Assembly: GCF_025370785.1 (NCBI RefSeq)
Contig: NZ_JAMXFA010000053.1
Span: 1-38,262, forward strand
Length of the DNA: 38,262 bases
Direction of reading: 5' to 3'
Origin: Laspinema olomoucense D3b
GTDB taxonomy: Bacteria; Cyanobacteriota; Cyanobacteriia; Cyanobacteriales; Laspinemataceae
Position numbers and translations under genes: made by a program. Of this stretch, positions 16,433 through 25,457 are shown one piece after another (position 1 is the stretch's first letter; every line of letters starts with the position of its first letter). The notes under the pieces were generated by a model. The model made no database searches and had not been told where the DNA came from. It worked only from the letters and a program-made list of their open reading frames with translations.

Positions 16433-17455
16433 CTAGTTCTTTTGTTCTTGGAGAATTCGTTTTTGTTGAGCGAGTCCCGTCATTTTCATCCCCCTTGCTT
16501 CTAGCGGTTTATAAATAAACGGGGGTAAGAGATAGAGAGAATAGGCTGCAGCTAAAGTCAGAAAGGTCCGCTGAGGTTCATCACGGGCGATTTTCCAGGA
16601 GGTTACCAGGGCTTTATTCGCCAGTTGCACCGCTTTTTTTCCATTGCCGAGACTAACCATCCGTCGTGATAAAAAGCGAATTTGATAAGCCCGGGCCATA
16701 CTGCCCCATTCTGCCACCAGTTCTGGGGCATAAGTGCCGGTTTTAAGCAGCATTTTTTCTAAGGAAGCTATCTGTTGATCAACCTTAGTCGAAGCTCCTG
16801 CTAAATTAACACGGTAGAGGGTGAGAGCTTCTGGAATACCTTCCACTTGCCACTCACTTTGGAGGGCGATTCGGAGCCAGCATTCTACATCTTCTAAGTT
16901 GTGAAGACTCTCATCAAAATAGGCCATTGATGCTCCATTATTTCGAGTGGAGGGATGCTTAATGGCTTCGAGCGCAGCCCGACGAATCACAGGAACGGAC
17001 CCATTGCCAATGGGATTTCGGCAAAGAATATGATGGGGTTCAATATTGTTTAGTCGGGGCATTTGATAAATTCCCAGGGGGTTTCCCTTGAGGTCGATAA
17101 AGGCGGACCGACAAAAACTGAGCCCAATCTGCGGCGATCGCTCCAAATGTTCTACGTGCTTTTCGAGCTTTTCCGGGGTCCAGATATCATCCCCATCAAT
17201 TAAGCCAATATACTCCCCCTTTGCTTGAGAAATTCCCCGATTTCGGGCTGCTGATACGCCTTGGTTCTCTTGGTGCATCACGGTGATGCGGGGGTCATCA
17301 AAGGTTTGAATGATTTCTACACTGCGATCGCTTGACCCATCATTGACAATCAGAATTTCAAAATTAGAGTAAGTTTGGTTGAGAATTGACTGAATGGTTT
17401 CAGCAATATAAGCTTCAACGTTATAAACCGGAACCACTACCGAAACTAGCTTCAT
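16433..17455 (-). CDS. GT2 family glycosyltransferase (second paralogue)
   Basis: A 340-residue GT2 enzyme, clearly paralogous to both neighbours: VSVVVPVYNVEAYIAETIQS, FEILIVNDGSSDRS, the DXD-type GLIDGDDIWTPEKLEKH, LEDVECWLRIALQSEW and EALTLYRVNLAG. The C-terminal third, LAAAYSLYLLPPFIYKPLE, corresponds to the hydrophobic tail of the others. The family differs most in the middle (residues 125-170), where the acceptor site is expected, so the three enzymes probably add different sugars or linkages. The start is ATG; a ribosome binding site is not obvious. A perfect 8-bp hairpin precedes it. Confidence 0.93.
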   Translation of the reverse strand: MKLVSVVVPVYNVEAYIAETIQSILNQTYSNFEILIVNDGSSDRSVEIIQTFDDPRITVMHQENQGVSAARNRGISQAKGEYIGLIDGDDIWTPEKLEKHVEHLERSPQIGLSFCRSAFIDLKGNPLGIYQMPRLNNIEPHHILCRNPIGNGSVPVIRRAALEAIKHPSTRNNGASMAYFDESLHNLEDVECWLRIALQSEWQVEGIPEALTLYRVNLAGASTKVDQQIASLEKMLLKTGTYAPELVAEWGSMARAYQIRFLSRRMVSLGNGKKAVQLANKALVTSWKIARDEPQRTFLTLAAAYSLYLLPPFIYKPLEARGMKMTGLAQQKRILQEQKN

Positions 17456-17512
17456 AATGACTTGTTAGATTGAGAAAGTGAGTAAAAAAGTTAGATCAGT
17501 TTGGGGTAAAAT

Positions 17513-17537
17513 GGGTTTTAATAGCGGTATAAAACCC
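17513..17537 (-). promoter_or_regulatory. 8-bp perfect hairpin between GT2 genes
   Basis: GGGTTTTA (17513-17520) and TAAAACCC (17530-17537) enclose 9 bases. On the minus strand the right arm is followed by ATTTTACC. It may be a partial terminator or an mRNA-stability element inside the operon. Confidence 0.4.
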
Positions 17538-17570
17538 ACGTTAGAGAGAGAATAAACGGCAACAGGGAGC

Positions 17571-18590
17571 TTAAGTTTTATACTGGAAAATTTGACGTTT
17601 TTGGAACCATCCCCCTACTTTCATTCCCAGATCTTCGAGTTGTTGATAAATCGGGGTAGGAAGGACCGAAAGGATGGTAGCAGCCACTAGGGTGACTCCC
17701 GTGCGTTTCGGTTCTTCTAGCACCATTTGGGGGTGAGTGGCGATCGCTTGACGGCACAATTTTAAGGCAGTCATTCCATCGCGTAACGTCACCGCACGAC
17801 GCGCTAGATATCGCAAGTGATAAGCGCGCGCGGGATTTTCCCATTGAGCGACCTCATCCGGTGCATACTCCCGAGTTTTCTCCATAACCTGTTCCCAGGA
17901 CTCTTGTTTTTTTAATAAGTTGGCCGAGAGCCCGTGAGAATTCACCCGATACAAGGTTAAAATTTCCGGAATTCCTTCCATTTTCCAATCAGTTTTGAGG
18001 GCAATTCTAAACCAGCAATCGAGGTCTTGCGAGCCTTGTAATCGCTCATCCCAGTAGAAATCTTCCGCAGTTCCATAGAGGTCATCTTGGAATTTAATGC
18101 CTTCAAACACCTCTTGGCGAAGGACGGCACAGGAGCCATTACTAATGGGATTACGACAGAGTACATCTCTAACCGTAATGTCAGTGAGTTTAGGCATTTG
18201 ATAAAGTCCCATTGGGTTGCCTGCTTCATCAATAAAAGCGGATTGACTATAGCTAATGCCGACTTCGGGGGACTGCTCTAAATGCTCAATATGCTTGGCT
18301 AATTTTTCAGGAAACCAGAGATCATCCCCATCGAGAAAGGCGATATAGTCCCCTTTAGCTGCACGAACTCCTGCATTTCTGGCCGCATTGGCCCCTTTAT
18401 TTCTCTGACGAATTAATTTTAATTTTGGTTCCTGAAATTCTTCACAAATTTCAGGGGTTTTGTCAGTGGATCCATCATCAATTACAATCAGTTCAAAATG
18501 TTTGTAAGTTTGGGCCAACACAGACTGGATGGTCTCCACAATATACTGTTCTAGGTTATATACAGGAACGATGACAGAAATTAATTTCAT
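17571..18590 (-). CDS. GT2 family glycosyltransferase (first paralogue)
   Basis: A 339-residue GT2 enzyme from the ATG at 18590 (MKLISVIVPVYNLEQYIVET). The frame continues upstream to a TTG at 18623, but this adds only 11 atypical residues that the paralogues lack. Motifs are FELIVIDDGSTDKT, the DXD-type FLDGDDLWFPEKLAKH, SQDLDCWFRIALKTDWKMEG and ILTLYRVNSHGLSANLLKKQ. The last motif nearly matches the 15326-16393 copy (VNTGGLSANYIKQLESWEQV), so those two are the closest pair. The C-terminal hydrophobic tail ATILSVLPTPIYQQLE is conserved. It works in the same polysaccharide pathway as its neighbours. Confidence 0.93.
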   Translation of the reverse strand: MKLISVIVPVYNLEQYIVETIQSVLAQTYKHFELIVIDDGSTDKTPEICEEFQEPKLKLIRQRNKGANAARNAGVRAAKGDYIAFLDGDDLWFPEKLAKHIEHLEQSPEVGISYSQSAFIDEAGNPMGLYQMPKLTDITVRDVLCRNPISNGSCAVLRQEVFEGIKFQDDLYGTAEDFYWDERLQGSQDLDCWFRIALKTDWKMEGIPEILTLYRVNSHGLSANLLKKQESWEQVMEKTREYAPDEVAQWENPARAYHLRYLARRAVTLRDGMTALKLCRQAIATHPQMVLEEPKRTGVTLVAATILSVLPTPIYQQLEDLGMKVGGWFQKRQIFQYKT

Positions 18591-18707
18591 AGCTTTAACC
18601 CCAGAATTTACTAAAAGAATCAATGAAAGCGCTGGTTTTTTAAAATTGGATACAAAAGAGGGCGACTGCCAGGGAGAAACTTTGATAAAAGTTTCCCCAC
18701 AGAATGA

Positions 18708-19970
18708 TTAGTGCTTACGGTTAAAGGCATACCGACTTGCCCAAATCGTATAGCCAGGTAAGGCGATCGCATGAACAAGTAACACAGTTAATGCTAACCC
18801 AATCACTTGCCATTTGAGGCCGATAAACAGACTGATGGTAAAGATGGTGGTAAAGATAATATTCCACTTAAAATCAATATCCGGTCGGCCAATTGCTACC
18901 ATTAATTGAGAAGCAGCATCACCAAAGGGGCGAGGGATAGCCGAGAGACAGATAATCATTAAAACCGGAATGGCTCCAATCCATTTTTCTCCAAACACAA
19001 TCGGCACATACAACGGGGCCATTGTTGATTGTAAGAGGGCTAAGGGAATGATTAAAGCCCCAATTACCTTTAAGCTCTTATAGAACTGCTGCTTCATTTT
19101 GGCCCAGTCTTGTCGCAGAGCGCATAAATGAGGTAATAGGGCAGCGTTAATCGATTTAATGATGCTCAGACTAATGCCCAATCCAGCATTAAAGGCAAAG
19201 AAGTAGATTCCTAACTCGGTAATCCCTAAAAATCGACCCACGAGGATATAATCCAGATTAGTTCTCAAGGTCTTTAACAGTTCAATGCCTAAAACATTTT
19301 TACCAAACCCAAAAATTTCTTTCCATTTATCGCTCCTAAATCCTCCTTTGGGACGCCAGGAATGGTTGCGGAGGTAGATATAAGCCCACAAGGGTGTGAC
19401 CATAATTTTCGGAATGACAATGGCCCAGATTCCCCACCCTAATACCGCAAAAACGAGGGATAACAAGTTACTGGTTCCCTGGACAGCGGTATGATTGAGG
19501 GCTTGAATTTCTAGGCGATTTTCTCGACGAAGTAAGATCGCTTGCACGACGCCTAGGGGGGTGATTAAAAAGACCCCGCCTAAAACGGCGATGGGGAAAA
19601 TCAGATTGGTATCGCTATAAAACCAGGCAATGGGAAAAGCGACAAGGGCCTGAGCGAGAAATAAGCCGCTATAGAGAACCCAACTCATCCAATAGGCATT
19701 TCGGCATAAGTCTTCGAGTTCTTCCGGTTCTGCTTGAATCAGTTTGGCCCCAATACCGATATCGGTAAAGACATGGGTAAATTCATAAGTGGTTAAGACA
19801 ATGGCGGCCAATCCATAATCGTATTGGGTTAAAAACCGGGCTAAGACTACAGTAGTCAATAACCGGACAATCCGGATGGCAAATTCGGCCCCGGTTAGCC
19901 AGCCAATATTTTGAACAAATTTGTTACTGAGTTTCTTTTTAACTTTAGTTTGAAATGTTGCAAAGTTCAT
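18708..19970 (-). CDS. Wzx-like polysaccharide flippase (MOP/MATE superfamily)
   Basis: Polytopic membrane protein of 421 residues that would flip the lipid-linked repeat unit across the plasma membrane. I choose the ATG at 19970 (MNFATFQTKVKKKL), with AAGG 9 bases upstream; a longer frame to 20057 lies inside the kinase gene. The N terminus NIGWLTGAEFAIRIVRLLTT, then VVLARFLTQYDYGLAAIVLT, is typical of the RfbX/WzxC group, with about 12 hydrophobic segments. It overlaps the upstream kinase gene by 26 bases, indicating translational coupling. Together with the Wzy- and Wzz-like genes it defines a Wzx/Wzy-type assembly route. Confidence 0.9.
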   Translation of the reverse strand: MNFATFQTKVKKKLSNKFVQNIGWLTGAEFAIRIVRLLTTVVLARFLTQYDYGLAAIVLTTYEFTHVFTDIGIGAKLIQAEPEELEDLCRNAYWMSWVLYSGLFLAQALVAFPIAWFYSDTNLIFPIAVLGGVFLITPLGVVQAILLRRENRLEIQALNHTAVQGTSNLLSLVFAVLGWGIWAIVIPKIMVTPLWAYIYLRNHSWRPKGGFRSDKWKEIFGFGKNVLGIELLKTLRTNLDYILVGRFLGITELGIYFFAFNAGLGISLSIIKSINAALLPHLCALRQDWAKMKQQFYKSLKVIGALIIPLALLQSTMAPLYVPIVFGEKWIGAIPVLMIICLSAIPRPFGDAASQLMVAIGRPDIDFKWNIIFTTIFTISLFIGLKWQVIGLALTVLLVHAIALPGYTIWASRYAFNRKH

Positions 19971-21027
19971 GTTCCCACACCTTAGAGCGCCAATATTGAG
20001 GTTTTTCTTCGAGAGAATGTCCATCTTCGAGCATAAATTGATAGCCCTGATAGGCACTCAATCGCACGATCGCCTTTGCCTCCGCTAATGTGAGGTTGGG
20101 CCCCGAACGGCTAGAGAGAAACTCCACTGCATACTCCCAAGCTTGCGTGGGAGTATAGTGCAAGCACCAATAGGCAACTTGCAGGATGTAATACGCGAGA
20201 TCGAGGTAGGGAAACCCTTCGGGGACCCCATATTCCCAGTCAATGGCAAAAATCTTGCCATCTGGCGATCGCAACAGGTTCCAGGGCGAAAAATCCCCAT
20301 GTAGGGCGACAATCGGCCAGGGGCGACGGTCCAGGGCCTCTAACCACTTCACGGCGAAGGGTTCGGCAGTTTGTTGGAAGGTTTGGACCCAAGGATGCTC
20401 ATCCAGGGGAACAGGTTTGGCGATCGCATACTGATCGAGAAGGGTGAGAATCGCCGGTTCTGGGGGAAGCGTTCCACCACCGATATGTTTTCCCTGAATG
20501 GGTTCGATTAAAAGCGCGGTTCCCTTACTCAACGGACCAAATTTTAAGGGTCTAGGTTGGACATTGAGTTGAGAGAGAACGGCATATTCTCGGGCGATGC
20601 GATCGCAGGCGATGGGTTTGGATGAGTATTTCAGATAGCCAATCACTTGATTGCGATCATTCCAAAGTTGAGCGGTAATTTTCTGCGCTTTCCCAGGAAC
20701 ACCCACGGAAAACACAGCCCAACTAAATTCCGGTAAAACCTCCCGGACAAACCCCTTAATATCGATTGATCCCGACTTTTTTCGGTTGGCAATTATCATT
20801 GGCGAAGGCCCTAAAGCCACCCGAATTCGATACAAGAGTCGCCTCAACTTTGGAGGCAAGGCAATCCCATCGGAATTAACCGAGGGAGGAGGACACAAGG
20901 AGCTTCCTTTCCATCGCTGCGAAAAATTTTTAGCCGGGACAAAAAGCCGAGGAGTATTCCAATCCGGCAAGGCGATAACAGGTGTTCCCCTCGTAAAAAA
21001 ACGATCCCAGCGCATGGACTTTTTCAT
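19945..21027 (-). CDS. Phosphotransferase of the APH/choline-kinase fold in the polysaccharide operon
   Basis: A 360-residue protein with a complete aminoglycoside-phosphotransferase-like kinase fold. The putative ATP Lys is K133 (VIGYLKYSS) and its partner Glu is E147 (AREYAVL). The Brenner motif HGDFSPWNLL (243-252) supplies the catalytic Asp, and IDWEYG (262-267) the metal Asp. The first 85 residues are an extra domain I do not recognise. AAGGAAGAT precedes the ATG. Family members phosphorylate small hydroxyl compounds (antibiotics, choline, homoserine, sugars). Between a GT4 and a flippase gene, a glycan-precursor or sugar substrate is plausible, but this is inference. Antibiotic resistance is unlikely from context. 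Confidence 0.85.
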   Translation of the reverse strand: MKKSMRWDRFFTRGTPVIALPDWNTPRLFVPAKNFSQRWKGSSLCPPPSVNSDGIALPPKLRRLLYRIRVALGPSPMIIANRKKSGSIDIKGFVREVLPEFSWAVFSVGVPGKAQKITAQLWNDRNQVIGYLKYSSKPIACDRIAREYAVLSQLNVQPRPLKFGPLSKGTALLIEPIQGKHIGGGTLPPEPAILTLLDQYAIAKPVPLDEHPWVQTFQQTAEPFAVKWLEALDRRPWPIVALHGDFSPWNLLRSPDGKIFAIDWEYGVPEGFPYLDLAYYILQVAYWCLHYTPTQAWEYAVEFLSSRSGPNLTLAEAKAIVRLSAYQGYQFMLEDGHSLEEKPQYWRSKVWEHELCNISN

Positions 21028-21106
21028 TAATATCTTCCTTTCTGTAAGTGATTGATTGAGATTGGGTTGGTAAATTTTGTTCCGACTTAAAAAAATGACC
21101 GAAGTT

Positions 21107-22099
21107 TTAGGTTTGTGTTAATTCCACCAGTAAGTTTTCCCATTGAGTTAAAAATTGGTCCCGGGCATCTTTGACCGAGTTGCGCCCGTTTTGACCCCAA
21201 GTCAAGAGGTCACTTTCGCCCAAGGAGGCGATCGCTTCCGCCAATTTAACCGGCTCTTCTGGGGGAACCAAAATCCCACAATCGCGCACTTGTTCTCGTA
21301 ACCCATCAATATCCGAGGCAATCACGGGCTTTCCTGCGGCTTTGGCTTCCATACAGACTAAACCAAAGGGTTCCCAACGCGATGAAATGACCACCGCATC
21401 ACATCCTTCTAAAAACTGGGGAACATCATCGATCGCCCCACAAAATTTGACATTGGTTAAGCCGAGGGCGCGTTCTTTGAGGTCTTCTTTATCCGGGCCA
21501 TCTCCTCCTAAATATAAATTAACCGTATGTTGGGGAATTAACTTCATGGCCTCTAGCAAGATGTCAAATCCTTTTTGTTGGCAGAATCGACCATAAGCGG
21601 CTAAGTGAATTTCTTTGTGGGGCTGGCGATCGGACACTTCCAGAAATTCCTTCAGTTTGACCGCTGGATTAATTTGATACAGTTTATCCCCCTCAACTAG
21701 GTTGTTTTTAAACATCCAATCGGCTTGAGCTTCTGAAACCGCTACCACGCGATCGGCTAAAGAGTAGGAAATTTTTAGCATCAGCCGGAAGCGCTTTTTC
21801 TCAGGAACTTGATGCGTTTCAAATCCCTCCGTATAGTGATGCTCGATAATCACCACTTGAGTTTTTCTTTTTCGCAGATATAACCACAGTAAATTCGGAA
21901 TTCTCTTCCAGGTACAGGCTTTATTAATCACCACCACATCGGGGGTCACCCGTTCGTTGATGGCTTCGTGGGCATCTAAGCAAACCGTTTTAAAGTCAAA
22001 CTGTTTGGAGAGATAAGAACCCGTCAAACTCTCCACCATTGTCATGACCCCGCCCATCTTTTTATCAGAGATCAGAAATAAGATACGTTTCTTTTTCAT
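21107..22099 (-). CDS. GT4 family glycosyltransferase
   Basis: GT-B fold retaining glycosyltransferase of 330 residues from the ATG at 22099 (GGAG 8 bases upstream; a GTG directly before it is in frame). The C-terminal nucleotide-sugar domain has AAYGRFCQQKGFDILLEA (the usual Arg and Lys near 171 and 176) and the E-x7-E pair in SRWEPFGLVCMEAKAAGKPV (E243, E251). The N-terminal domain starts RILFLISDKKMGGVMTMVES, the usual GT4 opening with a Gly-rich acceptor loop. It overlaps the Wzy-like gene by 35 bases. It should add a sugar to the lipid-linked unit in the cytoplasm. Confidence 0.93.
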   Translation of the reverse strand: MKKKRILFLISDKKMGGVMTMVESLTGSYLSKQFDFKTVCLDAHEAINERVTPDVVVINKACTWKRIPNLLWLYLRKRKTQVVIIEHHYTEGFETHQVPEKKRFRLMLKISYSLADRVVAVSEAQADWMFKNNLVEGDKLYQINPAVKLKEFLEVSDRQPHKEIHLAAYGRFCQQKGFDILLEAMKLIPQHTVNLYLGGDGPDKEDLKERALGLTNVKFCGAIDDVPQFLEGCDAVVISSRWEPFGLVCMEAKAAGKPVIASDIDGLREQVRDCGILVPPEEPVKLAEAIASLGESDLLTWGQNGRNSVKDARDQFLTQWENLLVELTQT

Positions 22100-23363
22100 C
22101 ACTGTCGCTCCAAACGATTAATTTTTCTTTAAAGGCCATTCCCATGAGAATTAAAGAGGGCCAATAGAGGTAAGCCAAGCCCTGAATATTTTCTGCAAAG
22201 GCAAATAGAAACAGAGCAATCATAAAATGTAATGTGACCTTGGCGGTTTGAGAATGCTGGGCTTTCATCAGCATTTCTATGAAGGTCCAAATCAGGGGAA
22301 TAACCAGGGCAAAAAACCCCACAACTCCGTGGAGAAACAACACCCCAAACCAAGTATGGTGAGACCCAACGGGCATCTCTGCCACCACTCCTGGCCCTTT
22401 CGGTTGAAGAATGCCATGTCCCCAGATTGGAGCATCCGTTCTCCACCGATAAACCGCCATATCATTGAGTACATCTCGAACGTGGGAAGAACTAGCGCGG
22501 GCTTGAGTAAATTGATTTTTGACAGCATTGAGAAACTCGATCAAGGCCGGTGCAAATAGCCCTAAGCCTAAACTGGCAAAACCTGAAGCAAAGATTACCC
22601 AAGGTCTTAAAAAATTGGTCAATGCCCACACTCCTACCGGAATCAAGGGTAAGGAAATAATTCCTAGCCGAGAAACCGATGTAACGGCCATTGCTGCTGC
22701 CCCCACCATGCCCCACCACCGCCATTTTTTGTGTTCCTCTTGCTGGACGATTCCAAAGTACATATTGCCAATCATGCCTAAGGCAGGTGCCCAAGGTGCG
22801 AATAAAAACATTCGCGCTTGACCCCCTTCGGCATCATATTGATACAGCAAGTTAACGTTGTATAAGGAACTCCCTCCAAAGGCTTGTAAAGGAGAAACAT
22901 AGAGCTTGCTCGGAAGACCCGCCATGCTAAAAAGATAGCCGAAGGGTATCAAAATCAAACTTTGAACACACAGAATCGCAATGGCTCGATAAATCAACTT
23001 TGGGCGAATATCCAAATGAGCTGCGAGGGGAAAAAGGGCCAAAAGCGCCCAGCTTCGGAGCCATCCATTCACCGTAGAGCGAATGATTTGCGGTAATCCC
23101 ATTCCAAAGTCTATATGACCCATGACTAACGCGATGTGCATGATGAACATAGCCACAATCCACAGCCAGTTGGAGGGAGTAAACCTGACCCGTTCTTCTA
23201 GGGGTGTTTCCTCAGTTTGGTTCCACCATTTTTTGAGGACATAAAACAGCAGCACATAAGCTAAAAGAGGGGCAAATACATACTGAGCACCCATAAAATA
23301 GATGATATAAGTGCCGATGATGTAATACCAAACTAACTTTTCAGGTAGGTTTTCTGGCTTCAT
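22065..23363 (-). CDS. Wzy-like polysaccharide polymerase / O-antigen ligase family protein
   Basis: Polytopic membrane protein of 432 residues with about 11 hydrophobic segments, matching the O-antigen polymerase/ligase (Wzy_C, PF04932) pattern. SRLGI appears in a helix near residue 230. The late periplasmic loop contains APIWGHGILQPKGPG and VGSHHTWFGVLFLHGVVGFF; this Gly/His/Ser block precedes a TM in the family and is functionally important. It would polymerise repeat units on the periplasmic side. The start ATG overlaps the stop of the Wzz-like gene as ATGA, and its end overlaps the GT4 gene, so the three are coupled. Ligase versus polymerase cannot be separated by sequence; context favours polymerase. 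Confidence 0.88.
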   Translation of the reverse strand: MKPENLPEKLVWYYIIGTYIIYFMGAQYVFAPLLAYVLLFYVLKKWWNQTEETPLEERVRFTPSNWLWIVAMFIMHIALVMGHIDFGMGLPQIIRSTVNGWLRSWALLALFPLAAHLDIRPKLIYRAIAILCVQSLILIPFGYLFSMAGLPSKLYVSPLQAFGGSSLYNVNLLYQYDAEGGQARMFLFAPWAPALGMIGNMYFGIVQQEEHKKWRWWGMVGAAAMAVTSVSRLGIISLPLIPVGVWALTNFLRPWVIFASGFASLGLGLFAPALIEFLNAVKNQFTQARASSSHVRDVLNDMAVYRWRTDAPIWGHGILQPKGPGVVAEMPVGSHHTWFGVLFLHGVVGFFALVIPLIWTFIEMLMKAQHSQTAKVTLHFMIALFLFAFAENIQGLAYLYWPSLILMGMAFKEKLIVWSDSDEKETYLISDL

Positions 23364-24853
23364 CGCTTAGAAACTGCGGTTGACGAATTTTGCTGAGGGT
23401 ACGCCGAGTTAACGGGAATCGGTTGGGGTTTAGGCTCTAATATTGCAGTCTGTTTCCGCCGTTGATTTTTGACATCCCGCATCCATAGCAGGAAAAATCC
23501 AGCGGTAAAAAAGACTGAACTCATGCCTGCACCCAGCAAGGCTAAGACTTTTTTAGGAGAACTGGGTTCTTGCGGCAAGGCGGGTGGTGTCAACATTTGA
23601 ATGCGCGGATAGCTGGCAAAAATGTTAGACTTACTGATATCGAGCTGGGTTAATGTGGAAGAAAACACCGCTTCGGCGATTTGAACGTCTCGCCGTAAAT
23701 TTTCCAGTTCTGACCCCTGCACCGATAAGGTTTTTAATCGATTTTCTAAGCTCTCAATCTGCCGCCCTAACTCTTGCGATTGTGCTTCTAAGCCCACGTT
23801 TTCTGTCTGAAATGTAATCAACTCTTGAAATAAGACTTCCCGCGTCGAGGCATTGTCGCCACTTCCTAAGTTTGTTTGTTCCCAGACTTCCGGGTCAAAG
23901 GGTCGCCCTACAATTTGCTGACTCCGTTGAGTTAATTGCTCTCGGGCTTGATCAATTTCCTGTTGTTTAGCCAAAACCACGGGATGGCGCGGAGTATAAA
24001 CCGAGGTCAAGGTGGTTAACTCACCCCTGGCCGTTTGGTATTTCAATAAAGTGTCTTGAAACAAAGCATCAGACTGTAAGGCAAAGGCATCGTTGGCTTT
24101 TGCTGGGGAGAGTTCTAAGTTTTGAGTAATTTGGACCAGTCGGGCATTACTTTGCTGGTTCAGGGCATCCACTTCAGCTTTTTGCTTCCGTAAGGCTTCA
24201 ATGGTTTTTGAGAGGTCAACCAGTTGCTCGGAAGAGATAATACTGGAGCTTACTTGATATTCGGATAATCTCGCCTGGGACCGTTCTAAGTTTTGCTGAG
24301 ATTGACTGAGCAACATTTGTAAGTTGCGGTCTTGATCCGTGAGTTCTTCTTGCCTGAGTTTTTCTAACTGAAGTTCAAAGGCTTGGTGGAGGGCGCCTGC
24401 CTTTTGTTGAGCCCGTTTGGGACTATCTCCGACAATTTCAAACTCCATCAGGGTGGAGTTGCCGATAATCTCGATCTTGGGTTTATTGAAGGCTTTCAGG
24501 TCGAGATTGAGCAGTTGGGCTGCCCGGGTTCTAACCTCATCGCTTCCGGCAATGTATTTGTAATTTTCCCGAGGATCATGGTGCGAATCATATCGGTAGG
24601 GGGAATCGGTTTGGGAGGAAGCAATCCCAATGCCCGGTAAGTCTACGCGACTGGTAGAACCCGTACTCGGTAGGGTGATAGACCATTTGGTGGTATAGCT
24701 TGGGGCTTTGAGGGTGATGTAGGCGATCGCCAGCCCCCAAACCAACAGATTGCTTGTAATTCCTAAAAATAAGTAAATAGGCCACCGTCTTGTCCTAGAC
24801 ACAGAGCCTGACTTGCTATTATAATGAGAAAAGATTTTTACAGCATCATTCAT
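23360..24853 (-). CDS. Wzz/GNVR-type polysaccharide co-polymerase
   Basis: Inner-membrane chain-length regulator of 497 residues. TM1 is at about 26-48 (IYLFLGITSNLLVWGLAIAY) and TM2 near 440-460 (LALLGAGMSSVFFTAGFFLL), framing a long periplasmic region. That region contains heptad-rich helices (DRNLQMLLSQSQQNLERSQA; QSQELGRQIESLENRLKTL) and a GNVR-like segment, ELENLRRDVQIAEAVFSSTL. A proline-containing IQMLTPPALPQEPSSPKK lies before TM2, as in the family. There is no C-terminal BY-kinase domain. It is the first gene of the operon; GAGGATAA precedes the ATG. It sets chain length with the Wzy-like protein and should need an outer-membrane OPX partner that is not in view. Confidence 0.9.
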   Translation of the reverse strand: MNDAVKIFSHYNSKSGSVSRTRRWPIYLFLGITSNLLVWGLAIAYITLKAPSYTTKWSITLPSTGSTSRVDLPGIGIASSQTDSPYRYDSHHDPRENYKYIAGSDEVRTRAAQLLNLDLKAFNKPKIEIIGNSTLMEFEIVGDSPKRAQQKAGALHQAFELQLEKLRQEELTDQDRNLQMLLSQSQQNLERSQARLSEYQVSSSIISSEQLVDLSKTIEALRKQKAEVDALNQQSNARLVQITQNLELSPAKANDAFALQSDALFQDTLLKYQTARGELTTLTSVYTPRHPVVLAKQQEIDQAREQLTQRSQQIVGRPFDPEVWEQTNLGSGDNASTREVLFQELITFQTENVGLEAQSQELGRQIESLENRLKTLSVQGSELENLRRDVQIAEAVFSSTLTQLDISKSNIFASYPRIQMLTPPALPQEPSSPKKVLALLGAGMSSVFFTAGFFLLWMRDVKNQRRKQTAILEPKPQPIPVNSAYPQQNSSTAVSKR

Positions 24854-25439
24854 ACATTTATCCTCTTCCTATCAGCAGCGAGACTCACGGGGGGCTGTGG
24901 CTAAACTCACACCAAAAAAATTAGTGCGATCGCACAGTGGTAAAGGCGGCAGGTCTTCCGATACTTAAGAGGTTAGTGGGTTAGGCTATCCCACCCCCTT
25001 TCGGAGTCACGCCAGTCTACTAAAGTTCGACCCGATAGAAAGTCTCCGCATCTCTAAGCGTTCTGTTTAGGATTTGCCCTCACACTGGACAGTCCATTTT
25101 AGGTCCGCTTTCGACTCTCGGAGTTCTCTACCGCTTCCTTATAATTTTCATCGATCCGTTGCAAAGCTCTCATCTGCCATTGGGCTGAAGTTTGGAGGTG
25201 ATTATTTCTAAAAAAAACTTCGGATCGCCAATTGCCACGCTGAAAATGAAGATTTACGGACAATCTAGGAAAGAATTAGCATAAAACCGCTTCCCTGTCA
25301 TCTACAGTTCAGGGGAAAAATCGCCCGACTTTATCCGGTCAAGTTGTACCCAGAGAGTTACAATCGTTCCCACAGTCCTTCATTCAGGCTGCTTTATCGG
25401 AAATCCCGCAGCCGGGAAGGCTGGAATCACCTAAAACAA
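24854..25439. other. Upstream region of the polysaccharide operon
   Basis: About 585 bases without a supported gene, presumably carrying the minus-strand promoter of the operon. Small inverted repeats are visible: GTGGG/CCCAC at 24976-24994 and GAAGTTT/AAACTTC at 25187-25221, the latter containing a run of seven A. No known riboswitch was recognised. Confidence 0.5.
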
Positions 25440-25457
25440 AGCCCGCTTACGCGGGCT
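25440..25457 (-). terminator. Terminator downstream of ndhD
   Basis: AGCCCGC (25440-25446) pairs perfectly with GCGGGCT (25451-25457) over the tetraloop TTAC. Reading the minus strand the stem is followed by TTTGTTTTAGG, a good T-rich tail. It would end the ndhD transcript before the polysaccharide operon. The plus strand also has TAATTTT after the stem, so it may act in both directions. Confidence 0.75.

Noticed and set aside
19945-21027. Aminoglycoside resistance gene
   Set aside because: The fold motif is shared, but location inside a glycan operon and overlap with the flippase gene argue for a biosynthetic kinase.
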